The notes beneath the pieces are model-generated. The model had not been told where the DNA came from. It saw nothing but the letters and a program-made list of their open reading frames with translations, and did not search any database. 14,856 bases of DNA from UBA1189 sp045654565 (GTDB taxonomy: Bacteria > Bacteroidota > Bacteroidia > Bacteroidales > Bacteroidaceae). Location: NCBI GenBank assembly GCA_045654565.1, contig JAZONP010000161.1, forward strand, positions 1 through 14,856, written 5' to 3'. Position 1 is the stretch's first letter; each line of letters begins with the position of its first letter. Shown in pieces: positions 1 to 6,906 of this stretch. The position numbers and the translations under genes were made by a program.

Positions 1-809
1 GCCTCGGGCATATCCTGCTGGGTGAGCACCACGGTGAGCTCCTTGGCGCGGTCGTTGCGGTAGTTGAAGAAGATCACCACGTCGCCCTCCTTGATGGTGC
101 CGTCGTAGGCAGCGTCCCCGATGGGGAGGATGAACCCGTCGGTTACACCCTCAGTGTATGACTCCTCAACAGCCTTCACCATATCGGTAGCCTTCTTGCC
201 CTCGCCATTCACGAGCAGGTCGTAAGCCACCTTCACGCGCTCCCAGCGCTTGTCGCGGTCCATTGCATAGTAGCGACCGATGATAGAGGCGATCTTGGCA
301 TTGTGCTCAACGAGCTGGCCGATGAAGCCTGCGCCGCTCTTGGGGTCGGTGTCGCGACCATCCATGAAGCAGTGTACGTAGGTGTTCTCGATACCGTACT
401 CACCAGCGATGTCGATGAGCTTGAAGAGGTGGTCGAGTGAGCTGTGAACGCCACCATCAGAGGTGAGGCCCATGAGGTGGAGGCTCTTGCCATTCTCTTT
501 GGCGTAGCTATAAGCAGCTACGATTTCCTTATTCTGCATGATGCTGTTATCGGCACATGCGCGGTTGATCTTCACGAGGTCCTGGTATACTACACGGCCG
601 GCACCGATGTTGAGGTGGCCTACCTCAGAGTTACCCATCTGTCCGTCGGGCAAACCTACGTTCTCACCGCTGGCCTGCAGCTGCGAGTGGGGATAGGTGC
701 TCATCAGATAGTCCCAATAGGGAGTGGGAGTGTTGAAGATAACGTCGCCCTTACCTTGGTTGCCGAAACCCCAACCGTCGAGAATCATCAATAATGCTTT
801 CTTTGACAT
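1..809 (-). CDS. gpmI: 2,3-bisphosphoglycerate-independent phosphoglycerate mutase, N-terminal part (C-terminus outside window)
   Basis: This enzyme interconverts 3-phosphoglycerate and 2-phosphoglycerate in glycolysis and gluconeogenesis, in the cytoplasm, using two Mn ions. Translating the minus strand from the ATG at 809 gives 269 residues with no stop before the window edge; the family is about 505-515 residues, so roughly half is present. Seen directly: the start MSKKALLMILDGWG with metal-site Asp11; PDGQMGNSEVGH around residues 55-65, in which Ser61 matches the phosphorylated catalytic serine (Ser62 in the Bacillus enzyme); LTSDGGVHSS; and DGRDTDP. These are hallmarks of the cofactor-independent, alkaline-phosphatase-superfamily mutase. 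The gene is divergent from the secreted protein at 1135, and a tandem repeat lies in its upstream region. I found no convincing promoter for it. Identification is very secure; only the missing C-terminal half cannot be judged. Confidence 0.95.
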   Translation of the reverse strand, partial: MSKKALLMILDGWGFGNQGKGDVIFNTPTPYWDYLMSTYPHSQLQASGENVGLPDGQMGNSEVGHLNIGAGRVVYQDLVKINRACADNSIMQNKEIVAAYSYAKENGKSLHLMGLTSDGGVHSSLDHLFKLIDIAGEYGIENTYVHCFMDGRDTDPKSGAGFIGQLVEHNAKIASIIGRYYAMDRDKRWERVKVAYDLLVNGEGKKATDMVKAVEESYTEGVTDGFILPIGDAAYDGTIKEGDVVIFFNYRNDRAKELTVVLTQQDMPE

Positions 810-858
810 ACGAATTTAGTTTTTATGGTTTATAAATCTTAGTTTCACTTCGTCTCTC

Positions 859-968
859 TGCACTGAAACCGGAGTTTCACTATAGAGATACTGCAGTTTC
901 TTTACACTGATACTCAAGTTTCTCTATGGTGAAATTGTAGTCTCACTACACCGATACTCCGTCCCGCG
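859..968. repeat. Five degenerate tandem 22-base units upstream of gpmI
   Basis: The units are 859-880, 881-902, 903-924, 925-946 and 947-968, joined without spacers. The core consensus is GATACTSNAGTTTC. Columns 1 (T), 7 (G), 8 (A) and 10 (A) are identical in all five units. Unit 1 contains a perfect dyad (GAAAC, four bases, GTTTC), unit 2 a palindrome (ACTGCAGT), and unit 5 decays in its right half. A further partial core (AGTTTCAC) lies at 841-848, 10 bases out of phase. A 22-base period is about two helical turns, so the units would face the same side of the DNA. Function is unknown: protein-binding iterons, an RNA leader structure and a remnant of a repeat family are all possible. Confidence 0.8.
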
Positions 969-1044
969 CAGAGCGTACGTACCAATTCAACGGCAAATTT
1001 ACAAAAAAAAGCGGTAAGTGTTATGGGATTTGTATTGTTTTCAC

Positions 1045-1052
1045 TACATTTG
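1045..1052 (+). promoter_or_regulatory. Bacteroidetes -7 promoter element for the secreted protein gene
   Basis: TACATTTG (followed by C) fits the Bacteroidetes -7 consensus TAnnTTTG. No good -33 TTTG sits 19-21 bases upstream; the nearest TTTG (1029-1032) is only 12 bases away. If used, it gives a leader of about 75 bases that is AT-rich and lacks a Shine-Dalgarno sequence. Confidence 0.5.
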
Positions 1053-1134
1053 CGGCACTTTAATCGTTTTCAAGCGATTGAGTGCAAGGTATTAGTTACA
1101 TTTTTATTCATCAATTATCAAAAACTTAAACACA

Positions 1135-3729
1135 ATGAAAAAGTTTTTACATTCATTGCTGGTGCTCTTTGTGGGTATCACCTCTGCCGCTTTCGCTGGT
1201 CAGTCGGGACCCCACACATGGGATGGCAAGAGCAAGACACTCACGCTGAAGTTGGATACAGCTATGACCTTCAGCTACAAGGCTGCAGAGAGAGGTCTGC
1301 TCTATATCTATTCAGATAACCAAGGCAGCAGCGACAACGTGCCTTTGAGCATCGAGGGCGGATGGTATCACGATGGTGGTATCGCTGCAGAGGACTCTCT
1401 TCAAGACGTAGGACCTTATGAGAATGGACTCGGTTTCTATGGTTGGATCAAGGTATGGGAGGACGATGAGATCCGCTTTACCATCTCTACCCCTAAGGAC
1501 TCCACAATGGCAGGTGGTAAGCAGACCCGTTTCACCTTGAAGAGCATATTCTTCGACCAAAACGTAGGTGGCGACTCATGGGAAAATGCTGTCAACCTGG
1601 TGCAGAATCAGGAGACAAAGATTCCCGTGTACGAAAATAGTGGGTCAGATATTCTTGCCGACCTTTGGATTAGCAACGCTACATTCTGCGAGTTCACCGC
1701 TCCGAACGATGGCATTGCCAGCATTCTTACGACCGAGTATCTCGTCTATGTTCTCGAAAAGGAATATATCGGTAGTCTCGAGAATCCTTTCCGTCCTGTG
1801 TCTCAGGATGCCGCGACCAACGATCATGAGTTTATGGTGCGCAAGGGTGTAAGCTACATCGTAGTGGTTCCCAATACCCGCCCTGCAAGTCTTACTTTCA
1901 AGATGGCGCAGAACGGTTTGGGACAGAGTGCTCAGTTCCCCATCGAAATCACCGAGTTTCCCGCTACGCTTGACCTTGTAAAGGGTAACAACTTCTACGC
2001 CTTCAGTCACGAACTGATTGGCGAGACCAATATCCTTGAAGTAGCTACAACTGCAGGTTGGAACGGTACCATCACCTATATGGAAGACCCCACAGAGAAT
2101 TCTACCGAACTTGCAGCTGACGTTGTGAATGGTACAGCCAAGACTATCGTCAAGAATGTAGACCCCCGTTACCTCTATGGAGATCAGATAATTGTAAACT
2201 TTAACATGGCCGACAAGAGCAGCTTGGCCAGTGCTGCCACACTTACACTTCGTGAACCCAAAGCTGGCGAGTCCTTCGCGACAGCTACTGCTGCGACATT
2301 GGGTGAGAACACGATTGCAGGACCTGCCGGCGACTATTGGTTTGCCTACACCGCAGAGATGGATGCCGAGTACAGCTTTGCTACCACCGGCACGCTCAAG
2401 CACGTTAACTTTGTGGCTGGCGTGGAGCAGATGGTGGCAGACAACATTTATCGTATCGGTGAGGGACAATCAGTTTATGTATGTGTAACAACGACCGAGG
2501 AGAATGCTGCATTCACCGTTTCGGGCAAGGAGATTGTTGATGGTGACTACTGCGACCGTCCCATCTATTTCGAATTGGGACAAGATGTGACCATCAAGAA
2601 CCGTGGCCGTGACAGCTTCCATGCTTTCATCGCTGGGGCTGATGGATATGCCATCTTTACCTCTACCAACTGGACTCTTAACTTCTATAGTGAGTGCGGA
2701 GGCCGTCGTTTGGACAATATCCTTACCATAGAGGATGGCGAAGATGTTAAGTATGCCTATAAGCTCCCCGTGTCAGAAGGCCAGCTCTACATCGTGGAGG
2801 TAACAGCCCTCAGCGAGGACATCACCTTCACCTCGAAGTTTGAGGCACCTGAGACTGGTGGCATCTGTGCAACTGCTATTTCCATAGAGACTCTGGGCGA
2901 GAATGTAACTATTGACTACACATTCGAGGCGGTGAAATGGTACAAGTATACCGCTGATAAGGACGGCTTCTATTCCGTCAATGCAAAGTTGGGCTATGCA
3001 GCCAATATGACTACAAAGGTTGGTGACTGTGATGCAGCAGAGACCAACGCCGGTAATGACAACAACGCTGCCAATGCCTACATGGGCGGATACAAGGCTG
3101 CTAAGGTATATTTGGAAGAGGGTCAAACTCTGTACATTTATACCAAGACAGGACGCTCAAATGACGAAGAGCAGTTCAGTGCAGATTTCTATCTCTGCGT
3201 GTCATACGTAGGCGAGGCACGTCCAGGTGAGGATGCTGCTGTAGCTATCCAAGCAAAGGCTAACACTGAATATACCATCTTAAAGAACGATGCTGATGGC
3301 TACGAACAGTGGTACACCTACACCATTCCTGCCGACAAGGAGGCTGTCTTTACATTGAGTACCGTAGTGAAGTATCTGACCAACAACTTCAGTTTCTATA
3401 GAGATGACAAGGTAACCACCATGTCTACTGGTAAGGGTGACTACACACAGGAGAACATCACCAATGACAAGAACGAGACCATCGGCAAGCGCATCACCTT
3501 CGCCGCTGCAGCTGAGGCACGCACCATATACTTCAAACTGAGCACGGTGAACGCGAAGTTCTACCCCGACCCTGTAGTATGGAAGATTATCTGCGATGAC
3601 AATACTGGCATCGAAGTAGAGGAGGTGGCTCCCGAGGCATCTGTAATCTACGATCTCATGGGCCGTCGTGTAGAGAATCCCGGCAGGGGTATCTACATCA
3701 TTAATGGTGTGAAGCGCGTGATTAAGTAA
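1135..3729 (+). CDS. Large secreted repeat protein with type IX secretion C-terminal sorting domain
   Basis: The 864-residue product starts with a signal peptide (MKKFLHSLLVLFVGITSAAF, cleavage probably near residue 21). The body reads as about seven beta-rich units of 90-130 residues, at roughly 24-142, 143-260, 261-374, 375-466, 467-570, 571-695 and 696-822. Several share the pattern 'xWYxYTAxxDGxYSxxA' (for example residues 399-416, 601-617 and 724-741), which resembles bacterial pre-peptidase C-terminal or related beta-sandwich domains. The end has the short sorting signal: VIYDLMGRRVENPGRGIYII at about 837-856, then NGVKRVIK. That signal is known to direct proteins through the type IX (Por) system to the outer membrane or outside. 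No catalytic motif is visible, so an adhesive or structural surface role is an inference. The gene has its own -7 box and ends at a hairpin terminator. Secretion route is fairly secure; function unknown. Confidence 0.9.
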   Translation: MKKFLHSLLVLFVGITSAAFAGQSGPHTWDGKSKTLTLKLDTAMTFSYKAAERGLLYIYSDNQGSSDNVPLSIEGGWYHDGGIAAEDSLQDVGPYENGLGFYGWIKVWEDDEIRFTISTPKDSTMAGGKQTRFTLKSIFFDQNVGGDSWENAVNLVQNQETKIPVYENSGSDILADLWISNATFCEFTAPNDGIASILTTEYLVYVLEKEYIGSLENPFRPVSQDAATNDHEFMVRKGVSYIVVVPNTRPASLTFKMAQNGLGQSAQFPIEITEFPATLDLVKGNNFYAFSHELIGETNILEVATTAGWNGTITYMEDPTENSTELAADVVNGTAKTIVKNVDPRYLYGDQIIVNFNMADKSSLASAATLTLREPKAGESFATATAATLGENTIAGPAGDYWFAYTAEMDAEYSFATTGTLKHVNFVAGVEQMVADNIYRIGEGQSVYVCVTTTEENAAFTVSGKEIVDGDYCDRPIYFELGQDVTIKNRGRDSFHAFIAGADGYAIFTSTNWTLNFYSECGGRRLDNILTIEDGEDVKYAYKLPVSEGQLYIVEVTALSEDITFTSKFEAPETGGICATAISIETLGENVTIDYTFEAVKWYKYTADKDGFYSVNAKLGYAANMTTKVGDCDAAETNAGNDNNAANAYMGGYKAAKVYLEEGQTLYIYTKTGRSNDEEQFSADFYLCVSYVGEARPGEDAAVAIQAKANTEYTILKNDADGYEQWYTYTIPADKEAVFTLSTVVKYLTNNFSFYRDDKVTTMSTGKGDYTQENITNDKNETIGKRITFAAAAEARTIYFKLSTVNAKFYPDPVVWKIICDDNTGIEVEEVAPEASVIYDLMGRRVENPGRGIYIINGVKRVIK

Positions 3730-3754
3730 AGTAGTTGTCCTAAACGCAAAAATA

Positions 3755-3784
3755 AATAAGGGTGTGCCATGGCGCACCCTTATT
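3755..3784. terminator. Bidirectional rho-independent terminator between convergent genes
   Basis: AATAAGGGTGTGCC (3755-3768) pairs with GGCGCACCCTTATT (3771-3784), one G-U pair included, around a very small loop. T-rich sequence follows on the plus strand (3780-3790). The minus strand also becomes T-rich on its downstream side, because 3746-3757 is A-rich. It therefore fits termination of both the gene ending at 3729 and the gene whose stop codon is at 3788-3790. Confidence 0.85.
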
Positions 3785-3787
3785 GTT

Positions 3788-4672
3788 TTATTCAAATGAC
3801 AGATAAGGTTCGAGTTGGGAGATATCGGCCTCAGTAAACTCATCGAGGAAGAGCAGTTGGCGTGCCGAGCGGATATTGCCCTCACGCTTGCGTAGTTCTA
3901 TGATAGCTCGTGCTTGATAGAAGGTGAGGTAGGGGTGAACTTTCAATTGAGATAGCGATGCCTTATTAATATGCAGTTTCTCTATTTGGGGAGTGCTGAT
4001 GTGTACCCAGTCGCCCAACTCCTCGGGGAGGTCATACGACTCATGCACCTGCCTGATGGTGTGGAAACCTCCCAATGCCTGACGATACTCGACTATGTGT
4101 CGGGCTCGCACGGGGCCTATACCGGGAATCTTCATGAGTTCTGTTGTGTCTGCAGTGTTGAGGTCAACAAATTTCCCGGGCTTGTACTTTGCTCTCATAT
4201 AATCAGCATACGGGTGCTTGCGATGAAGCGTGTCTGAGGGTGTAGTGGGATAAGGTGGCCCTGCGGGGCGTTGCATCTTAGGAATCGTGATATAAGGCTC
4301 TATGCGAACGAATATCGTATCGTGCATCCCATAAATACGGGCCAAGTCGCTAGGCTTACGGAATACACCCCCTGCGTTGCGGTAACGTAGGATATTTCGG
4401 GTCACATAGGGTGGCAGTCCTACGGAGAGTAGCTCCAAGGAATCTGCCATGTTGGGGTCAAAGGGATGTGGAACTACTCTAAACGGAGTCTCCTCTTGGT
4501 GATGTCTCGTAAGCGATAGTAGTAAGGAGTCGGTGACATGTGCCCCATAGGGTTGCTCGGTCCTCCACATCGGTCTTGTCCACAGTAAAGCCAAAACACT
4601 TACAAGTAGTACTGCTAGCAGCAGAATTGCCCGACGGTCTTGTCGAGAGAAGTTGAACCAATCTCGCCACAT
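3788..4672 (-). CDS. Membrane-anchored helix-hairpin-helix (ComEA-like) protein
   Basis: The product is 294 residues. Residues 1-14 are charged and cytoplasm-like, 15-32 form one transmembrane helix, and the rest is probably exported. Three helix-hairpin-helix units follow: about 71-115 (degenerate, LLSVGLPPYVTRNILRYR), 168-212 (canonical, LNTADTTELMKIPGIGPVRA) and 232-280 (INKASLSQLKVHPYLTFYQA). The central unit is a textbook ComEA-type HhH, a fold that binds the DNA backbone without sequence preference. Known ComEA proteins are periplasmic DNA receptors in transformation, but most are far shorter and no competence gene is nearby, so a DNA-uptake role is only possible. Such three-HhH proteins are common uncharacterised Bacteroidetes proteins. 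The start at 4672 is supported by a promoter just upstream (4699-4730). It shares a terminator with the convergent gene. Confidence 0.88.
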   Translation of the reverse strand: MWRDWFNFSRQDRRAILLLAVLLVSVLALLWTRPMWRTEQPYGAHVTDSLLLSLTRHHQEETPFRVVPHPFDPNMADSLELLSVGLPPYVTRNILRYRNAGGVFRKPSDLARIYGMHDTIFVRIEPYITIPKMQRPAGPPYPTTPSDTLHRKHPYADYMRAKYKPGKFVDLNTADTTELMKIPGIGPVRARHIVEYRQALGGFHTIRQVHESYDLPEELGDWVHISTPQIEKLHINKASLSQLKVHPYLTFYQARAIIELRKREGNIRSARQLLFLDEFTEADISQLEPYLSFE

Positions 4673-4691
4673 AAGAGTTTATTCTTTATTA

Positions 4692-4726
4692 TTTGCGGCA
4701 AATGTAGCCGATTATTTGTACTTTTG
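4692..4726 (+). promoter_or_regulatory. Promoter of the VanZ-like gene
   Basis: The -7 box is TACTTTTG (4719-4726, followed by C), a good fit to TAnnTTTG. The only candidate -33 box is TTTG at 4692-4695, with a 23-base spacer, longer than the usual 19-21. The ATG at 4751 follows after 24 bases, giving a short leader. This position argues against translation starting at the upstream in-frame ATG at 4640. Confidence 0.55.
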
Positions 4727-4730
4727 CAAC
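4699..4730 (-). promoter_or_regulatory. Promoter of the helix-hairpin-helix gene, interlocked with the VanZ-gene promoter
   Basis: On the minus strand GTTG (4730-4727) is followed by 20 bases and then TACATTTG (4706-4699), matching the Bacteroidetes -33/-7 pattern closely. The start codon at 4672 lies about 26 bases downstream of the -7 box. The opposing -7 box (4719-4726) sits inside this promoter's spacer. Confidence 0.65.
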
Positions 4731-4750
4731 CCATTTATCCAACAAAAGCA

Positions 4751-5131
4751 ATGAACTACCTGAAGAAATATCCTCTGTCCATACTTATTGTCGGTATCAT
4801 CTTGTTTCTCTCGTTCTTCAATCCCCCCGAAACTCCGCTCAATAAGGTGTCCAACATAGACAAGGTATTGCACTTTACGATGTACTTCGGATTCTGTGTA
4901 GTGCTGTGGTTCGAGTATTTCAAGAGCCATGTGCACGCTGAGCCCAAGCGCCTCATCCCTTGGGCTATCATCGCCCCCATCCTCTTCAGTGGACTTATCG
5001 AAATAGGTCAGCAGACGCTCACCCCGACACGCGGAGCGGACTGGTGGGACTTCTTCTTCAACTCTTTAGGTTGCCTTGCTGCAGCCCTCTTCAGTCAGAC
5101 AGTCACACGTCGTGTGCTGAGACGAAAGTAA
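4751..5131 (+). CDS. VanZ-like family small membrane protein
   Basis: The product is 126 residues with four predicted transmembrane segments (about 8-23, 37-57, 67-85 and 98-115). Conserved polar residues sit where the VanZ-like family has them: Asp37 and His41 in DKVLHFTMYFGF, Glu84 in GLIEIGQ, then TPTRGADWWDFFFNSLG (Arg94, Asp97, Asp100, Asn104). VanZ itself gives low-level teicoplanin resistance, but this short family is widespread and its normal role is not established; resistance should not be read from this gene alone. I chose the ATG at 4751, not the in-frame ATG at 4640, because 4751 directly precedes the hydrophobic start MNYLKKYPLSILIVGIILFL and the likely -7 box is at 4719-4726. 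purT follows 72 bases later with its own promoter. Confidence 0.88.
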   Translation: MNYLKKYPLSILIVGIILFLSFFNPPETPLNKVSNIDKVLHFTMYFGFCVVLWFEYFKSHVHAEPKRLIPWAIIAPILFSGLIEIGQQTLTPTRGADWWDFFFNSLGCLAAALFSQTVTRRVLRRK

Positions 5132-5148
5132 AATATATCGCCTTCCAC

Positions 5149-5179
5149 TTCGCATAATCGAAAAATTGCATTATCTTCG
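5149..5179 (+). promoter_or_regulatory. Promoter of purT
   Basis: TTCG (5149-5152), exactly 19 bases, then TATCTTCG (5172-5179). This is one base off the TTTG and TAnnTTTG consensus in each box, with ideal spacing. The purT ATG is 25 bases beyond the -7 box. I looked for a PurR-like operator or a riboswitch and saw none in this short leader. Confidence 0.65.
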
Positions 5180-5203
5180 CAGTCATAAATATATTCCATT
5201 GCT

Positions 5204-6373
5204 ATGACAAAGAAGATTTTGTTGCTCGGTTCGGGCGAGTTGGGAAAAGAGTTCGTCATCGCTGCACAGCGATTGGGTCAGTATGTAATCGCTTGCGATG
5301 CTTATGCCAATGCTCCTGCCATGCAGGTGGCCGATGAGTGTGAGGTGTTCAGTATGCTTGACGGTGATGCACTCGATGCAGCCGTAGCCAAGCACCGCCC
5401 TGATATCATCGTGCCCGAGATTGAGGCCATCCGTACCGAACGCCTCTACCACTTCGAGGAGGAGGGCATCCAGGTTGTTCCCAGTGCCAAGGCTGTGAAC
5501 TACACCATGAACCGCAAGGCTATCCGTGACCTCGCCGCCAAGGAACTCGGTCTGAAGACAGCAAAATACTTCTACGCCAAGTCATTGGAGGAGCTGCGTG
5601 AGGCTGCCGATAAGGTTGGATTCCCTTGTGTTGTGAAGCCCTTGATGTCCTCTTCCGGTAAGGGTCAGTCGCTCGTGAAGAGTGCCGACGAACTGGAACA
5701 GGCATGGATTTACGGTTGCGAAGGTAGTCGCGGCGACATCAAGGAACTCATCATCGAGGAGTTCATCCGCTTCGATAGCGAGATTACCCTGCTCACCGTG
5801 ACCCAGAAGAATGGTCCTACCCGTTTCTGTGCTCCCATCGGACACGTACAGAAGGGTGGCGACTACCGCGAGAGCTTCCAGCCCGCTCCCATCCGTCCCG
5901 ACCACTTGGCCGAGGCTCAAGAGATGGCTGCCAAGGTTACCGAGGCGCTCACAGGTGCAGGTATTTGGGGTGTGGAGTTCTTCCTCAGCAATGAGAATGG
6001 CGTATACTTCTCCGAACTTTCGCCCCGTCCACACGATACCGGTATGGTGACTCTCGCTGGCACACAGTGCCTCAACGAGTTTGAGCTCCACGCCCGTGCC
6101 GTGCTCGGCTTGCCCATCCCCGAGATAGAGCAATACCGTATGGGAGCCAGCGCCGTGATCCTCTCACCCATTGCCTCGCAGGAGCAACCCCGCTATCGTG
6201 GCATGGAGGAGGCAGTCGTAGAGCCCGACACCGATATCCGTATCTTCGGCAAGCCCTACACCAAGGTGAATCGCCGCATGGGTGTAGTCGTATGCAACGC
6301 CCCCAACGGTAGCGACATGGATGCCCTGCGCGACAAGTGCAAGGCTGCAGCTGCCAAGGTAGAGGTGTACTAA
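5204..6373 (+). CDS. purT: Formate-dependent phosphoribosylglycinamide formyltransferase (GAR transformylase 2)
   Basis: PurT makes formyl-GAR from glycinamide ribonucleotide, formate and ATP in the third step of de novo purine synthesis, so it needs no formyl-tetrahydrofolate at that step. The 389-residue product matches the usual length (E. coli 392). Visible in order: the N-terminal substrate-binding motif LLGSGELGKE (7-16); PEIEAI (71-76), whose first Glu aligns with E. coli Glu82; the ATP-grasp glycine-rich loop SSSGKGQS near residues 147-154; and the signature ELSPRPHDTGMVT in the C-terminal half, which carries the Mg/ATP-binding residues. It is cytosolic and acts as a dimer in known cases. 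It has its own promoter and a terminator-like hairpin 25 bases after the stop, with dtd beyond it. The assignment is very secure. Confidence 0.97.
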   Translation: MTKKILLLGSGELGKEFVIAAQRLGQYVIACDAYANAPAMQVADECEVFSMLDGDALDAAVAKHRPDIIVPEIEAIRTERLYHFEEEGIQVVPSAKAVNYTMNRKAIRDLAAKELGLKTAKYFYAKSLEELREAADKVGFPCVVKPLMSSSGKGQSLVKSADELEQAWIYGCEGSRGDIKELIIEEFIRFDSEITLLTVTQKNGPTRFCAPIGHVQKGGDYRESFQPAPIRPDHLAEAQEMAAKVTEALTGAGIWGVEFFLSNENGVYFSELSPRPHDTGMVTLAGTQCLNEFELHARAVLGLPIPEIEQYRMGASAVILSPIASQEQPRYRGMEEAVVEPDTDIRIFGKPYTKVNRRMGVVVCNAPNGSDMDALRDKCKAAAAKVEVY

Positions 6374-6398
6374 GGGGAAAGAACAATATCCATATACC

Positions 6399-6434
6399 GA
6401 GGGTGTGTAACGCTTTTGTGCACACCCTCTTTTT
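6399..6434 (+). terminator. Intrinsic terminator (or attenuator) between purT and dtd
   Basis: GAGGGTGTG (6399-6407) pairs perfectly with CACACCCTC (6421-6429); the stem can extend by a U-G and an A-U pair. TTTTT follows at 6430-6434. It starts 25 bases after the purT stop and ends 17 bases before the dtd start codon, so transcription of dtd must either read through it or start inside this short stretch. Confidence 0.85.
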
Positions 6435-6451
6435 ATTGAAACATTCAAGTT

Positions 6452-6904
6452 ATGCGAATCATAATACAACGTGTGCGCGAAGCCTCAGTGACGATTGACG
6501 AGAAGTTATACTCCTCCATTGGTCGAGGTATGATGATATTGGTAGGCATTGAGGACGCCGATGGCGATGAGGATATTGCCTTCCTCGTCAAGAAGGTGGT
6601 GAATATGCGCATCTTCGATGATGCCGAAGGGGTGATGAACCGCTCGGTGCTCGACACCCAGGGAGAGATACTCGTAGTGAGTCAGTTCACCCTGCATGCA
6701 TCCACCAAGAAGGGCAACCGCCCCTCCTACATCAAGGCTGCTAAGCCCGATATCTCTGTTCCGCTTTATGAAAAGTTCTGCGCTGAACTTTCCATCGCAT
6801 TGAATAAGCCGGTGAAGACTGGAGTATTTGGTGCTGATATGCAGTGCTCTCTCATCAACGATGGTCCTGTGACGATTTTCATGGATAGCAAGAACAAAGA
6901 GTAG
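6452..6904 (+). CDS. dtd: D-aminoacyl-tRNA deacylase
   Basis: DTD removes D-amino acids (and glycine misloaded on tRNA-Ala) from tRNAs in the cytoplasm, as a homodimer. The 150-residue product is the normal family length. Seen directly: MRIIIQRVREASVTID at the start; the SQFTL motif at 77-81 followed by KKGNRPSY, which line the substrate pocket; and NDGPVT at 136-141, containing the cross-subunit Gly-cisPro pair (Gly138-Pro139) that rejects L-amino acids. No promoter is obvious in the 17 bases after the upstream terminator, so read-through from purT is likely. It converges on the next gene with only two bases between the stop codons. Identification is very secure. Confidence 0.96.
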   Translation: MRIIIQRVREASVTIDEKLYSSIGRGMMILVGIEDADGDEDIAFLVKKVVNMRIFDDAEGVMNRSVLDTQGEILVVSQFTLHASTKKGNRPSYIKAAKPDISVPLYEKFCAELSIALNKPVKTGVFGADMQCSLINDGPVTIFMDSKNKE

Positions 6905-6906
6905 GG

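Larger units (their letters stand above)
810..1134. other. Divergent intergenic region between gpmI and the type IX secretion cargo
   Basis: This 325-base gap has no credible gene. It holds an AT-rich stretch next to gpmI (810-850), five tandem 22-base units (859-968), a poly-A patch near 1003-1012, and an AT-rich leader before the ATG at 1135 with a Bacteroidetes -7 box. No terminator is expected, because both flanking genes read outward. Confidence 0.7.

Noticed and set aside
444..794. 116-residue plus-strand frame
   Set aside because: It is antisense to gpmI, whose frame carries all the expected catalytic motifs.
859..968. CRISPR array
   Set aside because: The 22-base units are contiguous and diverged, with no spacers and no cas genes nearby.
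1645..2469. 274-residue open frame on the minus strand inside the secreted protein gene
   Set aside because: It lies fully antisense to a gene with clear signal peptide and sorting domain, and its translation shows no recognisable domain.
3280..3885. 201-residue minus-strand frame spanning the terminator
   Set aside because: It overlaps two supported genes and a hairpin terminator, and has no domain.
4751..5131. Teicoplanin resistance gene vanZ
   Set aside because: Only the broad VanZ-like family is supported; no van cluster is present and the family is common in non-resistant bacteria.
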